This document shows, one piece after another, positions 1 through 8,558 of a stretch of DNA of 33,270 bases. Source of the stretch: Oscillospiraceae bacterium (GTDB lineage Bacteria; Bacillota_A; Clostridia; Oscillospirales; CAG-272); NCBI GenBank assembly GCA_015063445.1, contig SVUD01000019.1:1-33270 (forward strand). The letters run 5' to 3'. The position numbers and the translations under genes were made by a program. Position 1 is the first letter of the stretch. Every line of letters starts with the position of its first letter. The notes under the pieces are model-generated. The model was given only the letters and a program-made list of their open reading frames with translations, ran no database searches and was not told the DNA's origin.

Positions 1-1
1 T

Positions 2-664
2 CCCGTAATTGCAGGAACAGGCTCAAATGATACTCGCACTGCAATTGATCTTTCTCAGAAGGCAGAGAAGGATGGGGCTGATGCGCTTCTTCTTGTTACT
101 CCTTATTACAATAAGGCAACGCAGAACGGTATGTATGAATCGTTCAAAGCCGTTGCCGAATCCACCTCAAAGCCTTGCATATTATATAATGTGCCGAGCC
201 GTACAGGCTGCAACCTTCTTCCGAAAACAGTCGCAAGACTTGCGGAAATTCCGAATATCGTGGCAATCAAGGAGGCATCGGGCAATATTTCGCAGGTTGC
301 CGAGATAGCAGCTCTTGCCGGAGATAAAATTGACATATATTCCGGAAATGACGACCAAATAGTTCCAATTCTTTCCCTTGGCGGAAAGGGGGTTATTTCC
401 GTTCTCTCGAATATTATGCCTAAGGAGACCTCGGATATGTGCAAAATGTATTTTGATGGAGACGTAAAAGGCTCACTTAAGCTTCAGCTTGAGCTTCTTC
501 CTCTCGTTAACGCTTTGTTCTCAGAGGTTAATCCTATACCCGTTAAGGCAGCAGTAAGCGCTATGGGATACTGCGAGAATTATCTCCGCCTTCCTCTTAC
601 ACCTATGGAGGAAGCTAATAAGGCAGTTCTCTTCAAGCTTATGAAGGAACAGAACCTTATATAA
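2..664 (+). CDS. dapA: 4-hydroxy-tetrahydrodipicolinate synthase, C-terminal part
   Basis: This enzyme condenses pyruvate with aspartate semialdehyde, the first committed step of diaminopimelate/lysine synthesis in the cytoplasm. The 5' end lies outside the window, and the frame is open from base 2. Visible family hallmarks are the VTPYYNK segment, the LYNVPSRTG segment and IVAIKEASGN, whose lysine is the Schiff-base residue of the DHDPS/NAL TIM-barrel family. The final helical region ends in LMKEQNLI. About 220 residues are present against roughly 290-300 for a full protein. It is the first visible gene of a dapA-dapB-ddh-lysA operon. The promoter, and any lysine riboswitch, would lie upstream and cannot be judged. 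A short internal start at 131 is not the true start, because homology continues to the window edge. Confidence 0.95.
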   Translation, partial: PVIAGTGSNDTRTAIDLSQKAEKDGADALLLVTPYYNKATQNGMYESFKAVAESTSKPCILYNVPSRTGCNLLPKTVARLAEIPNIVAIKEASGNISQVAEIAALAGDKIDIYSGNDDQIVPILSLGGKGVISVLSNIMPKETSDMCKMYFDGDVKGSLKLQLELLPLVNALFSEVNPIPVKAAVSAMGYCENYLRLPLTPMEEANKAVLFKLMKEQNLI

Positions 665-712
665 AGGCGCTTGGAATAAAAGAATAATAAAGCGGAATAA
701 AGGAATCAAAAA

Positions 713-1456
713 ATGAATATTTTAATCAATGGCATACTTGGATTTATGGGAAAAGAGGTTCATAAGCTTTGCGAGGCATCATATAGAGGCTCAAAATTTA
801 TTTGCGGTGTAGATGCTTTCGCGGACGGAAACGAGTCAAATGTGTATGCCGCGCTTGAGGATGTTAAGAATATAAATGAGGTTGATTGTATCGTGGATTT
901 TTCTCATCATTCAGCATCGCCTGCGCTACTTGCATATGCAATAGAAAAGAGCGTACCGGTTGTACTTGCGACGACAGGTCATACCGATGAAGAAATAAAT
1001 CTCATTTACGAAGCATCAAAGAAAATCCCCGTGTTTTATTCGGCTAATATGTCTCTCGGTATAGCTCTGCTCGTAGAGCTTGCAAAAAAAACCGCAGAGG
1101 CAATGCCTGATGCGGAAATAGAAATTATAGAAAAGCACCACAACCGTAAATTAGATGCCCCCAGCGGAACGGCATTGATGATAGCTAACGCTCTTAAGGA
1201 GGTTCGCCCCGATTCTTATGCCAACAATGGAAGAAGCGGCCAGGGAAAGAGAACCAAAGAAGAGATAGGTATTCACGCTATACGTATGGGAAATATAGTA
1301 GGAGAGCATGAGGTTATAATAGGAACGGAAAATCAGACTATAACACTTCGCCACGAGGCTCACAGCAGAGCTCTCTTTGCGGAAGGTGCTCTTGCCGCAG
1401 CTGCATTTATTATCGGTAAGAGCGCGGGTCTCTACGATATGAAAAGCTTGGTTTAA
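713..1456 (+). CDS. dapB: 4-hydroxy-tetrahydrodipicolinate reductase
   Basis: This enzyme reduces the DapA product to tetrahydrodipicolinate with NAD(P)H. The 247-residue protein is of normal length for the family. The N-terminal nucleotide-binding motif reads GILGFMGKEV (residues 7-16). The substrate-binding and catalytic region EKHHNRKLDAPSGTAL (from about residue 141) has the His-His pair and the K-x-D-x-PSGT signature typical of DapB. The C-terminal part carries HEAHSRALFAEGAL, also characteristic. The start lies 48 bases after dapA and 68 bases before ddh, in the same direction, consistent with one transcript. Confidence 0.95.
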   Translation: MNILINGILGFMGKEVHKLCEASYRGSKFICGVDAFADGNESNVYAALEDVKNINEVDCIVDFSHHSASPALLAYAIEKSVPVVLATTGHTDEEINLIYEASKKIPVFYSANMSLGIALLVELAKKTAEAMPDAEIEIIEKHHNRKLDAPSGTALMIANALKEVRPDSYANNGRSGQGKRTKEEIGIHAIRMGNIVGEHEVIIGTENQTITLRHEAHSRALFAEGALAAAAFIIGKSAGLYDMKSLV

Positions 1457-1524
1457 GAAAACGCTTGACTTTAACGGTAGAAAAATAAAAAGGCTGCTTT
1501 AAAGGCAGTAAAAAAGAGGTATAT

Positions 1525-2505
1525 ATGAAAATAGGAATTTATGGATACGGAAATCTTGGACGAGGAGTAGAGTGCGCTGTAAGAAACCGTCCCGATACGG
1601 AGCTTGTTGCGGTTTTCACAAGACGCAATCCGGATAAGGTAAAAACTCTTTACGAAGATACGCGCGTGTATTCCGTTGATGACGTAAAGAGCTTCAGAAA
1701 TAAAATTGACGTTATGATAATTTGCGGCGGAAGCGCTACAGATCTTCCCGTTATGACTCCTATGCTTGCCGAGTATTTTAACGTACTTGACAGCTTTGAT
1801 ACTCACGCGAAAATTCCCGAGCATTTCGAGAAAATCGATAAGGTAGCTCAGGTGAATGATCACATCGCTCTTATTGCCGCAGGCTGGGATCCCGGGCTTT
1901 TCTCGCTTATGAGAATGATAACCGGAGCTTGTCTGCCAAACGGCGCCGATTATACATTCTGGGGCAGAGGAATCAGCCAGGGACATTCCGATGCTATCCG
2001 CAGAATTGAAGGCGTTCTTGATGCAAGACAGTACACGGTTCCGGTAGAATCGGCTGTAAATGCTGTAGTTTCCGGAGAATTTCCTACTTTCACCGCAGCG
2101 GAGATGCATAGACGCGAATGCTTTGTTGTTGCAAAGGAAGACGCTGATAAAGAAAAAATTGCTGAAACCATAAAGAATATGCCTAACTATTTTGCGGATT
2201 ATGAAACGTCCGTTAACTTTATTACACAGGAAGAGCTTGATGAGCAGCATTCGGGTATGCCTCATGGAGGCGCGGTAATACGCACCGGTAGGACGGGTGT
2301 TAATTCCGAGCATATGCATGCGGTAGAGTTCTCGCTCGATTTGGAATCGAACCCCGAATTCACCGCAAGCGTTCTCGTGGCATATGCTGTTGCTATATAC
2401 AAGATGTATATGCGCGGTGATATTGGTTGCAAAACGGTATTTGACGTTGCTCCGCGTGATCTTTCATACTTGTCTCCCGAGGAACTTAGAGCGAAACTGC
2501 TTTGA
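1525..2505 (+). CDS. ddh: meso-diaminopimelate dehydrogenase
   Basis: Diaminopimelate dehydrogenase reductively aminates tetrahydrodipicolinate to meso-diaminopimelate with NADPH and ammonia. One step replaces the succinylase, acetylase or aminotransferase branches. The 326 residues match the usual length. The N-terminal Rossmann motif is GYGNLGRGV (residues 7-15). Family-typical segments follow: ICGGSATDLP, NVLDSFDTHAKIP, AAGWDPGLFS, WGRGISQGHSDAIRRI and the C-terminal PRDLSYLSPEELR. It lies between dapB and lysA, so the cluster needs no dapD/E/F or dapL for lysine. The start is preceded by AAAGAGGT (1512-1519). Assignment rests on consistent motifs across the whole length. Confidence 0.95.
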   Translation: MKIGIYGYGNLGRGVECAVRNRPDTELVAVFTRRNPDKVKTLYEDTRVYSVDDVKSFRNKIDVMIICGGSATDLPVMTPMLAEYFNVLDSFDTHAKIPEHFEKIDKVAQVNDHIALIAAGWDPGLFSLMRMITGACLPNGADYTFWGRGISQGHSDAIRRIEGVLDARQYTVPVESAVNAVVSGEFPTFTAAEMHRRECFVVAKEDADKEKIAETIKNMPNYFADYETSVNFITQEELDEQHSGMPHGGAVIRTGRTGVNSEHMHAVEFSLDLESNPEFTASVLVAYAVAIYKMYMRGDIGCKTVFDVAPRDLSYLSPEELRAKLL

Positions 2506-2553
2506 TTTTTCCCTGGATTTTTAAGAAAATAATGTTTTGAATGGAAAAATGTT

Positions 2554-3870
2554 ATGCTTATCGAAAACAGAACACAGTTTATATGCGAAAACGTTTCACG
2601 CAATTCTTTGGGCGAGCTATGCTTTGCCGGAATGGAGCTTTTACCGCTTGCGAAAAAGTACGGAACGCCTCTTTATCTTTATGATGAAGCGAGAATACGC
2701 GAAAGATGCCGTACTTATCTTACCGCTGTAAAGGAAGGTTTTGGTGGAAGAGGTAAGGTTCTTTACGCATCTAAAGCCGCCTCATTCAAGCGCCTTTATG
2801 AGATAATGAATGAAGAGGGAATGGGAATTGATGTTGTATCATCAGGAGAAATATACAGCGCGCTTTCTGCAGGATTTCCTCTTGAAAACGCATATTTCCA
2901 CTCTAACAACAAGACCGATTACGATATAGAATACGCTATAGAAAACGGTATAGGATACTTTGTTGTTGACAATGCCGAGGAGCTTTACGCTATAAACAGA
3001 ATTGCGGCGCGGTTCGGTGTAAAGCAAAAGGTTCTTCTAAGACTTACCCCGGGAATTGATCCTCACACTTATGCCGCAGTCGCTACGGGAAAGGTTGATT
3101 CCAAATTCGGATCGGCGATAGAAACAGGTCAGGCTGAGGAAATTACAAAGCTTGCGCTTTCTCTTGAAAACGTAAGACTTATGGGCTTCCACTGTCACGT
3201 TGGATCTCAGGTGTTTGATTCGGATGTTTATCTTCGCGCGGCAGACGTAATGCTTGATTTTGTTGCGTACATATACAAAAATGAAGGATTTCTTGCTAAA
3301 GAGCTTGATATCGGCGGTGGATACGGTGTGAGATATATAGAGAGTCAGCCGACGATAGATATCGCAAAGAACATAGAAGAGGTTGCGCGGTTTATGAAGA
3401 GTAAGGCTGCCGAGCTTTCGATAGAGCTTCCTTTGGTATCCTTTGAGCCGGGGAGAAGCATTGTTGCCGATGCCGGACTCACGCTTTATACCGTTGGAAC
3501 AGTAAAAAATATTCCGGGATATAAGACGTACGTTTCGGTTGACGGCGGTATGACTGATAATCCGAGATTTGCTCTTTACGGCTCGCCGTACACAATTCTT
3601 CCTGTGATGGAGGATAACGATGATAACATAACCTGCTCGGTGGTGGGAAGATGCTGCGAGAGTGGAGATATTCTTCAAGAAAACGTTACGCTGCCGAGAT
3701 TAAAAAGAGGCGATATTATTGCCTGCCTTACGACAGGAGCGTATCACTATTCTATGTCATCAAATTATAACAGAATTCCCAAGCCTCCGGTCGTTATGCT
3801 CTCCGAGGGGGAATCATACGTTGCCGTAAGACGTCAGACCGTTGAGGATCTGTCGAGTCTTGACGTTTAA
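2554..3870 (+). CDS. lysA: diaminopimelate decarboxylase
   Basis: This PLP enzyme decarboxylates meso-diaminopimelate to L-lysine, the last pathway step. The 438-residue protein has the fold-type III alanine-racemase-like barrel. Lys74 in VLYASKA is the expected PLP Schiff-base residue. HCHVGSQ, LDIGGGYGV and FEPGRSIV are the usual phosphate- and substrate-binding segments. CESGDIL supplies the conserved cysteine and glutamate of the partner active site. MSSNYNRIPKP near the C terminus is also typical. It is the last gene of the dap operon. No strong terminator is visible between it and the regulator gene that starts 46 bases downstream. Confidence 0.95.
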   Translation: MLIENRTQFICENVSRNSLGELCFAGMELLPLAKKYGTPLYLYDEARIRERCRTYLTAVKEGFGGRGKVLYASKAASFKRLYEIMNEEGMGIDVVSSGEIYSALSAGFPLENAYFHSNNKTDYDIEYAIENGIGYFVVDNAEELYAINRIAARFGVKQKVLLRLTPGIDPHTYAAVATGKVDSKFGSAIETGQAEEITKLALSLENVRLMGFHCHVGSQVFDSDVYLRAADVMLDFVAYIYKNEGFLAKELDIGGGYGVRYIESQPTIDIAKNIEEVARFMKSKAAELSIELPLVSFEPGRSIVADAGLTLYTVGTVKNIPGYKTYVSVDGGMTDNPRFALYGSPYTILPVMEDNDDNITCSVVGRCCESGDILQENVTLPRLKRGDIIACLTTGAYHYSMSSNYNRIPKPPVVMLSEGESYVAVRRQTVEDLSSLDV

Positions 3871-3916
3871 AATGTTTTTTGGATGATTTATCAATTACAT
3901 TAAAGGAGGTATAGTT

Positions 3917-4591
3917 GTGCTGAAAATACTCGTTGTTGATGATGACAGAAATACGAGAATGTTTCTCGAAGCTGTTTTGAAAACCGCTAATTATACCGTT
4001 CTTTTAGCTAACAACGGAATAGAAGCTTTATCAATGCTTGAAAGCGAGAGCGTAGATCTGATAGTTCTCGACATAATGATGCCGGGAATGGACGGATATG
4101 AGTTTACAAAGACTTTGCGTGATGCTGACAATAACGTTCCGATACTTATGGTTTCCGCAAAACAGATGCCCGAGGATAAGCATAGAGGATTTTTCGTCGG
4201 TACGGATGACTACATAACTAAGCCGATAGACGACGAAGAGATGCTTTACAGAATAAAGGCGCTTCTCAGACGCGCAAAGATAGCTACCGAGAGAAAAATC
4301 GTAATAGGTGATGTTGTTCTTGATTACGATTCGCTTACCGTAACACGTGGAGAAGAGGTTCAAGAGCTTCCACAAAAGGAATTTTTGCTTCTATATAAGC
4401 TTCTTTCCTATCCGGGAAAGATATTCACCCGCATTCAGATAATGGACGATATATGGGGAGCGGACAGTGATACCGGTTGGGAAACCGTTACCGTTCATAT
4501 AGGCAGACTCAGAAAGAAATTTGAGTCGTATCCCGAATTTTCTATTGAATCCGTAAGAGGTCTTGGTTACAAGGCGGTGAAGAAAATATGA
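3917..4591 (+). CDS. OmpR/PhoB-family response regulator
   Basis: A cytoplasmic two-component transcription regulator of 224 residues. The receiver domain (about 1-120) has the acidic pocket Asp8-Asp9-Asp10, the phosphorylation site Asp52 in LIVLDIMMPG, Ser80 in MVSAKQ and Lys102 in ITKPID. A winged-helix DNA-binding domain (about 130-224) has the family pattern ELPQKEFLLLYKLLSYPGK and the ending VRGLGYKAVK. The start is GTG, chosen because AAAGGAGGT (3902-3910) lies six bases upstream and the receiver homology begins at once. The stop overlaps the kinase start by four bases, so the pair is translationally coupled. The target genes cannot be inferred. Confidence 0.93.
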   Translation: MLKILVVDDDRNTRMFLEAVLKTANYTVLLANNGIEALSMLESESVDLIVLDIMMPGMDGYEFTKTLRDADNNVPILMVSAKQMPEDKHRGFFVGTDDYITKPIDDEEMLYRIKALLRRAKIATERKIVIGDVVLDYDSLTVTRGEEVQELPQKEFLLLYKLLSYPGKIFTRIQIMDDIWGADSDTGWETVTVHIGRLRKKFESYPEFSIESVRGLGYKAVKKI

Positions 4592-5688
4592 GGAATCTTA
4601 TAAATATTCACAGCGATAAAAACAGAAAAAGATTTTCACTGACTCTCGGTTTTTCCGTAATAGTGTTTATCGTGCTTATAGCTTCGGTTGCGTTTGGAAC
4701 TCTTGCTTTGTCTATATTGACGTGGACCGGCGTAATAAACGGATTTGAGGATCAGCTTTCTTTCGGAGCGCTGTTACTTTGTATGCTTGGTTTCAGTATT
4801 ATAGCCGGAGCAGTTATATCTCTTCTCATAGCTCTCGTTCCTCTTCAGCCTGTAAATGAGATCATAAAGCATATGAATAAGCTTACGAGCGGTGATTTTA
4901 AAGCGAGACTTGAGTACACTACGTCAATAGGAAACCATAAGGTGTTTTCTGAGATTAAGGACAGTCTTAACAAGCTGGCTGAGGAGCTTGAAAATACGGA
5001 GATGCTCCGAAGCGATTTTATAAACAACTTTTCTCACGAATTCAAAACGCCGATTGTTTCAATATCAGGACTTGCAAAGCTGCTTAATAACGGTAAGCTT
5101 TCAGAGGATGAAAAAACAAGATATCTCAAAGCGATAGAGGAGGAATCTAAAAGACTTTCCTCAATGGCGACGAACGTTCTGAATCTTACTAAGGTAGAAA
5201 ATCAGTCAATACTTACAGAGGTTACGGAGTTTAATCTTTCCGAGCAGATACGTTCCTGCGTTCTTTTACTCGAAGATAAATGGGTCAAGAAAAATATAGA
5301 TCTTCAAATTGGTTTTGATGAATATCCGATAAATGCGAATTATGAGCTTTTAAAGGAGGTTTGGATAAATCTCGTTGATAACGCTATTAAATTTACCTCA
5401 TTTGAAGGAACAGTTTCGATTGGAATAAAATCCAATAACGATTCGTATACCGTTTCGATAGGAAATACGGCGGATCCGATATCCGATGAAGACAAAACGA
5501 AAATATTCGCTAAGTTCTATCAGGTAGATAAATCGCACACCACTACAGGAAACGGTATAGGCTTAGCGATAGTAGAAAAAATAGTTACTCTCCACGGTGG
5601 AAAAGTTGAGGTGGGCTATGAAAACGGTATGGTTATCTTCGAGGTGGTAATTCCGAAAAACGCAAAAAACAATCAAACAATACATTAG
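4588..5688 (+). CDS. sensor histidine kinase (HAMP-HisKA-HATPase)
   Basis: A 366-residue inner-membrane sensor kinase, partner of the regulator with which it overlaps (ATGA). Two hydrophobic segments (about residues 18-45 and 57-85) frame only a short loop, so sensing is probably within the membrane or through a very small external region. A HAMP-like linker (about 86-140) follows. HisKA has the phospho-acceptor His150 in NNFSHEFKTP. The ATPase domain shows the N box NLVDNAIKF and the G box GNGIGLAIV. It ends in an intrinsic terminator directly after its stop. The signal is unknown. Confidence 0.92.
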   Translation: MRNLINIHSDKNRKRFSLTLGFSVIVFIVLIASVAFGTLALSILTWTGVINGFEDQLSFGALLLCMLGFSIIAGAVISLLIALVPLQPVNEIIKHMNKLTSGDFKARLEYTTSIGNHKVFSEIKDSLNKLAEELENTEMLRSDFINNFSHEFKTPIVSISGLAKLLNNGKLSEDEKTRYLKAIEEESKRLSSMATNVLNLTKVENQSILTEVTEFNLSEQIRSCVLLLEDKWVKKNIDLQIGFDEYPINANYELLKEVWINLVDNAIKFTSFEGTVSIGIKSNNDSYTVSIGNTADPISDEDKTKIFAKFYQVDKSHTTTGNGIGLAIVEKIVTLHGGKVEVGYENGMVIFEVVIPKNAKNNQTIH

Positions 5689-5729
5689 GAGCCAAAAGCA
5701 CTGCGGTGTTTGCGGCTCTTTTTATTTTT
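5689..5729 (+). terminator. intrinsic terminator after the two-component genes
   Basis: GAGCC (5689-5693) pairs with GGCTC (5714-5718), and inner GCAC pairs with GTGT. A T-rich tract reaches 5729. It begins on the base after the kinase stop codon. Confidence 0.8.
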
Positions 5730-5792
5730 CCGAGCCAATCCTTATATTATTTTTATTATTTATTAGAAGTTTATTTTCAGTTTAGAAAACTT

Positions 5793-5821
5793 TTGTAGAA
5801 TAGCGTAGTATTATGTAGAAT
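5793..5821 (+). promoter_or_regulatory. weak candidate promoter for the lipid operon
   Basis: TTGTAG (5793-5798), a 17-base spacer, then TAGAAT (5816-5821). The octamer TGTAGAAT occurs at both ends of this unit. TATACT further on (about 5839) is an alternative -10 with a poor -35. No recognised FapR-type operator was seen. Confidence 0.3.
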
Positions 5822-5885
5822 TGCAGTTATTTTTAATTATACTATGTTGAATATCAGACAGCACAGATAAGGAGTATACACTGAA

Positions 5886-7532
5886 ATGAGCAGAAAAATA
5901 ATAGATGGAAAATGCTTTGCCGAAATGCTTCAGGGAGGCGCAGCAATGCTTTCCGAGCACGCGCAGGAGATTAACGATTTAAACGTATTCCCGGTACCTG
6001 ATGGAGATACGGGAACTAATATGACGAAAACACTCGAGGGCGGACTCTGTGAAATTTCAGAGGAGAATAATGACAGCAGCGTCGGCGCTTTATCCGATCA
6101 CTTTGCGCGCGGTGTCTTGCTTGGAGCGAGAGGTAACTCGGGAGTTATTCTTTCTCAGATATTCGCAGGAATAAACGAGGAGCTTTCAAAATATGATAAC
6201 GTAAGCGCCAAAGAGCTTGCTAAGGCATTCCAAAGCGGAATAAAGAAGGCTTATTCGGCGGTTCAAAATCCTACGGAGGGAACGATTCTCACAGTATTCC
6301 GTGAGAGCACGGAATATGCGGCTTCGAAAATCACGGACGAGTCGTCTGTTGAGGATTTCTTCAAGCTTCATATTGAAAAAGCGAGAATATCTCTTGAAAG
6401 AACAAAGGAGATTCTTCCCGCGTTAAAGGAAGCTGACGTTGTGGATTCGGGAGCGGCAGGATATCTTTACATAATTATGGGAATGTATGCGGTTCTTACA
6501 GGTGAATTGCAGGGAACTGTTTATAAGAGCGTAACCTCATCCGAGGAGAATAAGGTTAATATTAACCTCTTTACCAGAGATTCGAAGCTTGAGTTTGGAT
6601 ACTGTACGGAGTTCTTACTTCGCCTCATGAGTGACAGAACCGATCCCGATAGCTTTAATATAGATGAAGTTCTTTCGGTTCTTGACGAGCTGGGCGGAGA
6701 AAGTGTAGTTGCTTACAAGAATGACGATATAGTAAAGGTTCACGTTCATACCTTTAATCCCGGAGCAATTCTTTCGAGAATGCAGAGCTTCGGTGAATTC
6801 TTAACCGTTAAGATTGAGAATATGTCGCTCGGCCATTCCGGAACCGTTAAGCCAAAGATTAAAACAGAGAAGAAGTATTCGGTTCTTACAGTTGCAAACG
6901 GAGAAGGACTTTGCTCGCTCTTCCGTGAGCTTGGAGCAGACGAGATAGTTGCGGGCGGGCAGACGTCTAATCCCTCTACAGAGGAGTTTATCAGCGCATT
7001 TGAGAGATGCGATTCTGAAAACATATTCGTTTTACCTAACAATAAGAATGTTTTTCTTGCCGCTAAGCAGGCTGCCGAGATATACGACAAGGCGAAAATA
7101 TATATAATTCCCACGAAGAATCTTATGCAGGGCTACGGAGCGCTTTCCGTTATAACGCCGGGAATTACTGATATGGACGTTCTTGCCGAGAATATAGAAA
7201 GAGCCGCAAACGGAGTTGTAGGCAGCGAGATAACAAAGGCAGTCCGCGACGTTACTATAAACGGCAAACAGATAAAAGCGGGGGATTACATCGCTATAAC
7301 CGAGGGAAATATCGGCGCTGTTGAAAAAACTGCCGAGGCTGCGGTTATGCAGACTATCTCCGAGGTTGATCCCGATGAATATGAAATAATAACCCTCTTC
7401 GTAGGAAAGGATGTAAGCGATGACGCGAGAGCCGCGCTTACCGAGAGAATAGAGGAGGAATATCCTGATTTTACTCTTGATGTGTACATTGGAGGACAGG
7501 ACGTTTACGATTATTTGATAGCAATTGAATAA
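5886..7532 (+). CDS. fakA: DAK2/DhaL-domain protein, FakA-like fatty acid kinase ATP-binding subunit (YloV family)
   Basis: FakA phosphorylates fatty acids held by a FakB (DegV) partner, giving acyl-phosphate for PlsX/PlsY phospholipid synthesis. The 548-residue length fits the family. The N-terminal DhaL domain (about 1-200) has LNVFPVPDGDTGTNM, with the aspartates that bind the nucleotide metal ions, and GARGNSGVILSQIFAG. A middle domain contains VVAYKNDDIVKVHVHTFNPG, and a C-terminal EDD-like domain starts near VLTVANGEGL and includes the asparagine-rich NIFVLPNNKNV segment. Downstream plsX and a DegV gene in the same operon strongly support the fatty-acid role over a generic dihydroxyacetone-kinase label. 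GAGTATA lies upstream as a modest ribosome site. Confidence 0.88.
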   Translation: MSRKIIDGKCFAEMLQGGAAMLSEHAQEINDLNVFPVPDGDTGTNMTKTLEGGLCEISEENNDSSVGALSDHFARGVLLGARGNSGVILSQIFAGINEELSKYDNVSAKELAKAFQSGIKKAYSAVQNPTEGTILTVFRESTEYAASKITDESSVEDFFKLHIEKARISLERTKEILPALKEADVVDSGAAGYLYIIMGMYAVLTGELQGTVYKSVTSSEENKVNINLFTRDSKLEFGYCTEFLLRLMSDRTDPDSFNIDEVLSVLDELGGESVVAYKNDDIVKVHVHTFNPGAILSRMQSFGEFLTVKIENMSLGHSGTVKPKIKTEKKYSVLTVANGEGLCSLFRELGADEIVAGGQTSNPSTEEFISAFERCDSENIFVLPNNKNVFLAAKQAAEIYDKAKIYIIPTKNLMQGYGALSVITPGITDMDVLAENIERAANGVVGSEITKAVRDVTINGKQIKAGDYIAITEGNIGAVEKTAEAAVMQTISEVDPDEYEIITLFVGKDVSDDARAALTERIEEEYPDFTLDVYIGGQDVYDYLIAIE

Positions 7533-7555
7533 AGCTTTACACTATTGGAGGCATT

Positions 7556-8548
7556 ATGAATAAAACATACAAAATTGCGATAGACACAAAGGGTGCTGAT
7601 AAGGGCTCGGAAATGGTTATAAGAGGAGCTGTAAAGGCACTTGCTAAGCATGAAAATCTTTCGGTCGTTCTCGTAGGAGATACCGAGGTTATAAAGTGCG
7701 AGTGCGAAAAGCTTTCCGCACCGATGGAAAGAGTTGAGATAATCGAAGCTCCCGGTGAAATTACCAACTATGACAGTCCTGCGGTTGCTCTCTTTGAGAA
7801 GACTGATTCATCTCTTGTAAGAGCGTTAGAGGCGGTTTCGCAAAGAGAAGATATAACGGGACTCATAAATGCGGGAAGCACGGGCGCTTTAATTGCGGGC
7901 TCTATGCGATATCTTTCGAGAAAGGATAGAGTCAGACCTGCTCTTGCGGCGGTGTTGCCTGCCGAAAATGGCGGATTCACCTGTCTTGTTGACACGGGAG
8001 CTACGATAGATTGCACTGCGTCAACGCTTCTTCATTTTGCAAGACTCGGCAGAGATTTTATGAAGGAGCTTTACAGAATAGAAGCGCCGAGAGTCGGACT
8101 TCTTTCGAACGGAAAGGAATCCTCTAAGGGAAACAAGGTCGTTAAGGAAGCGCACGTTCTTCTTGCCGAGGCAGAAGATATTAACTTTATTGGCAACGTA
8201 GAGGGCAATGGAGCTCTTGCGGGTGAATGTGACGTTCTCGTATGTGATGGCTTTGCCGGAAACCAGGTTCTTAAGGTGACAGAGGGAGCTGCGAGAAGAA
8301 TTATAACCGATATAGTTAAGTTGTCTAAGAAAACAGGTGACGAGAGCTTGATGAAGGTAGTAGGCTACCTTATGGGAATATATGATTTCAACTCTCTCGG
8401 CGGCGGAATAATTCTCGGCGCCGCAAAGCCTGTAATCAAGGCTCACGGAGCCGCAAACGAGGATTCAATAGTAAATACGGCGGGAATTTTGCTAAATCTT
8501 GCCGAAAATAAAGAAATATTTGATAAAACTCCATTAGAAATGAAATGA
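7556..8548 (+). CDS. plsX: phosphate acyltransferase PlsX
   Basis: PlsX interconverts acyl-ACP and acyl-phosphate, feeding PlsY in phosphatidic acid synthesis; it is a peripheral cytoplasmic enzyme. The 330 residues match the family. Characteristic segments are IAIDTKGADKGSEM at the N terminus, GLINAGSTGALIAGSM, LLSNGKESSKGNKV, FIGNVEGNGALAGECDVLVCDGFAGNQVLK and the late GGGIILGAAKPVIKAHGAA. A ribosome site GGAGG lies before the ATG. The gene starts 23 bases after fakA and ends 10 bases before the DegV gene. One oddity is GTGATIDC where many family members have D-x-GAN. Confidence 0.93.
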   Translation: MNKTYKIAIDTKGADKGSEMVIRGAVKALAKHENLSVVLVGDTEVIKCECEKLSAPMERVEIIEAPGEITNYDSPAVALFEKTDSSLVRALEAVSQREDITGLINAGSTGALIAGSMRYLSRKDRVRPALAAVLPAENGGFTCLVDTGATIDCTASTLLHFARLGRDFMKELYRIEAPRVGLLSNGKESSKGNKVVKEAHVLLAEAEDINFIGNVEGNGALAGECDVLVCDGFAGNQVLKVTEGAARRIITDIVKLSKKTGDESLMKVVGYLMGIYDFNSLGGGIILGAAKPVIKAHGAANEDSIVNTAGILLNLAENKEIFDKTPLEMK

Positions 8549-8558
8549 GGATAAGAAA

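Noticed and set aside
1471..2319. Minus-strand open frame of 282 codons opposite ddh
   Set aside because: Antisense to a clear ddh gene and of shadow-like composition.
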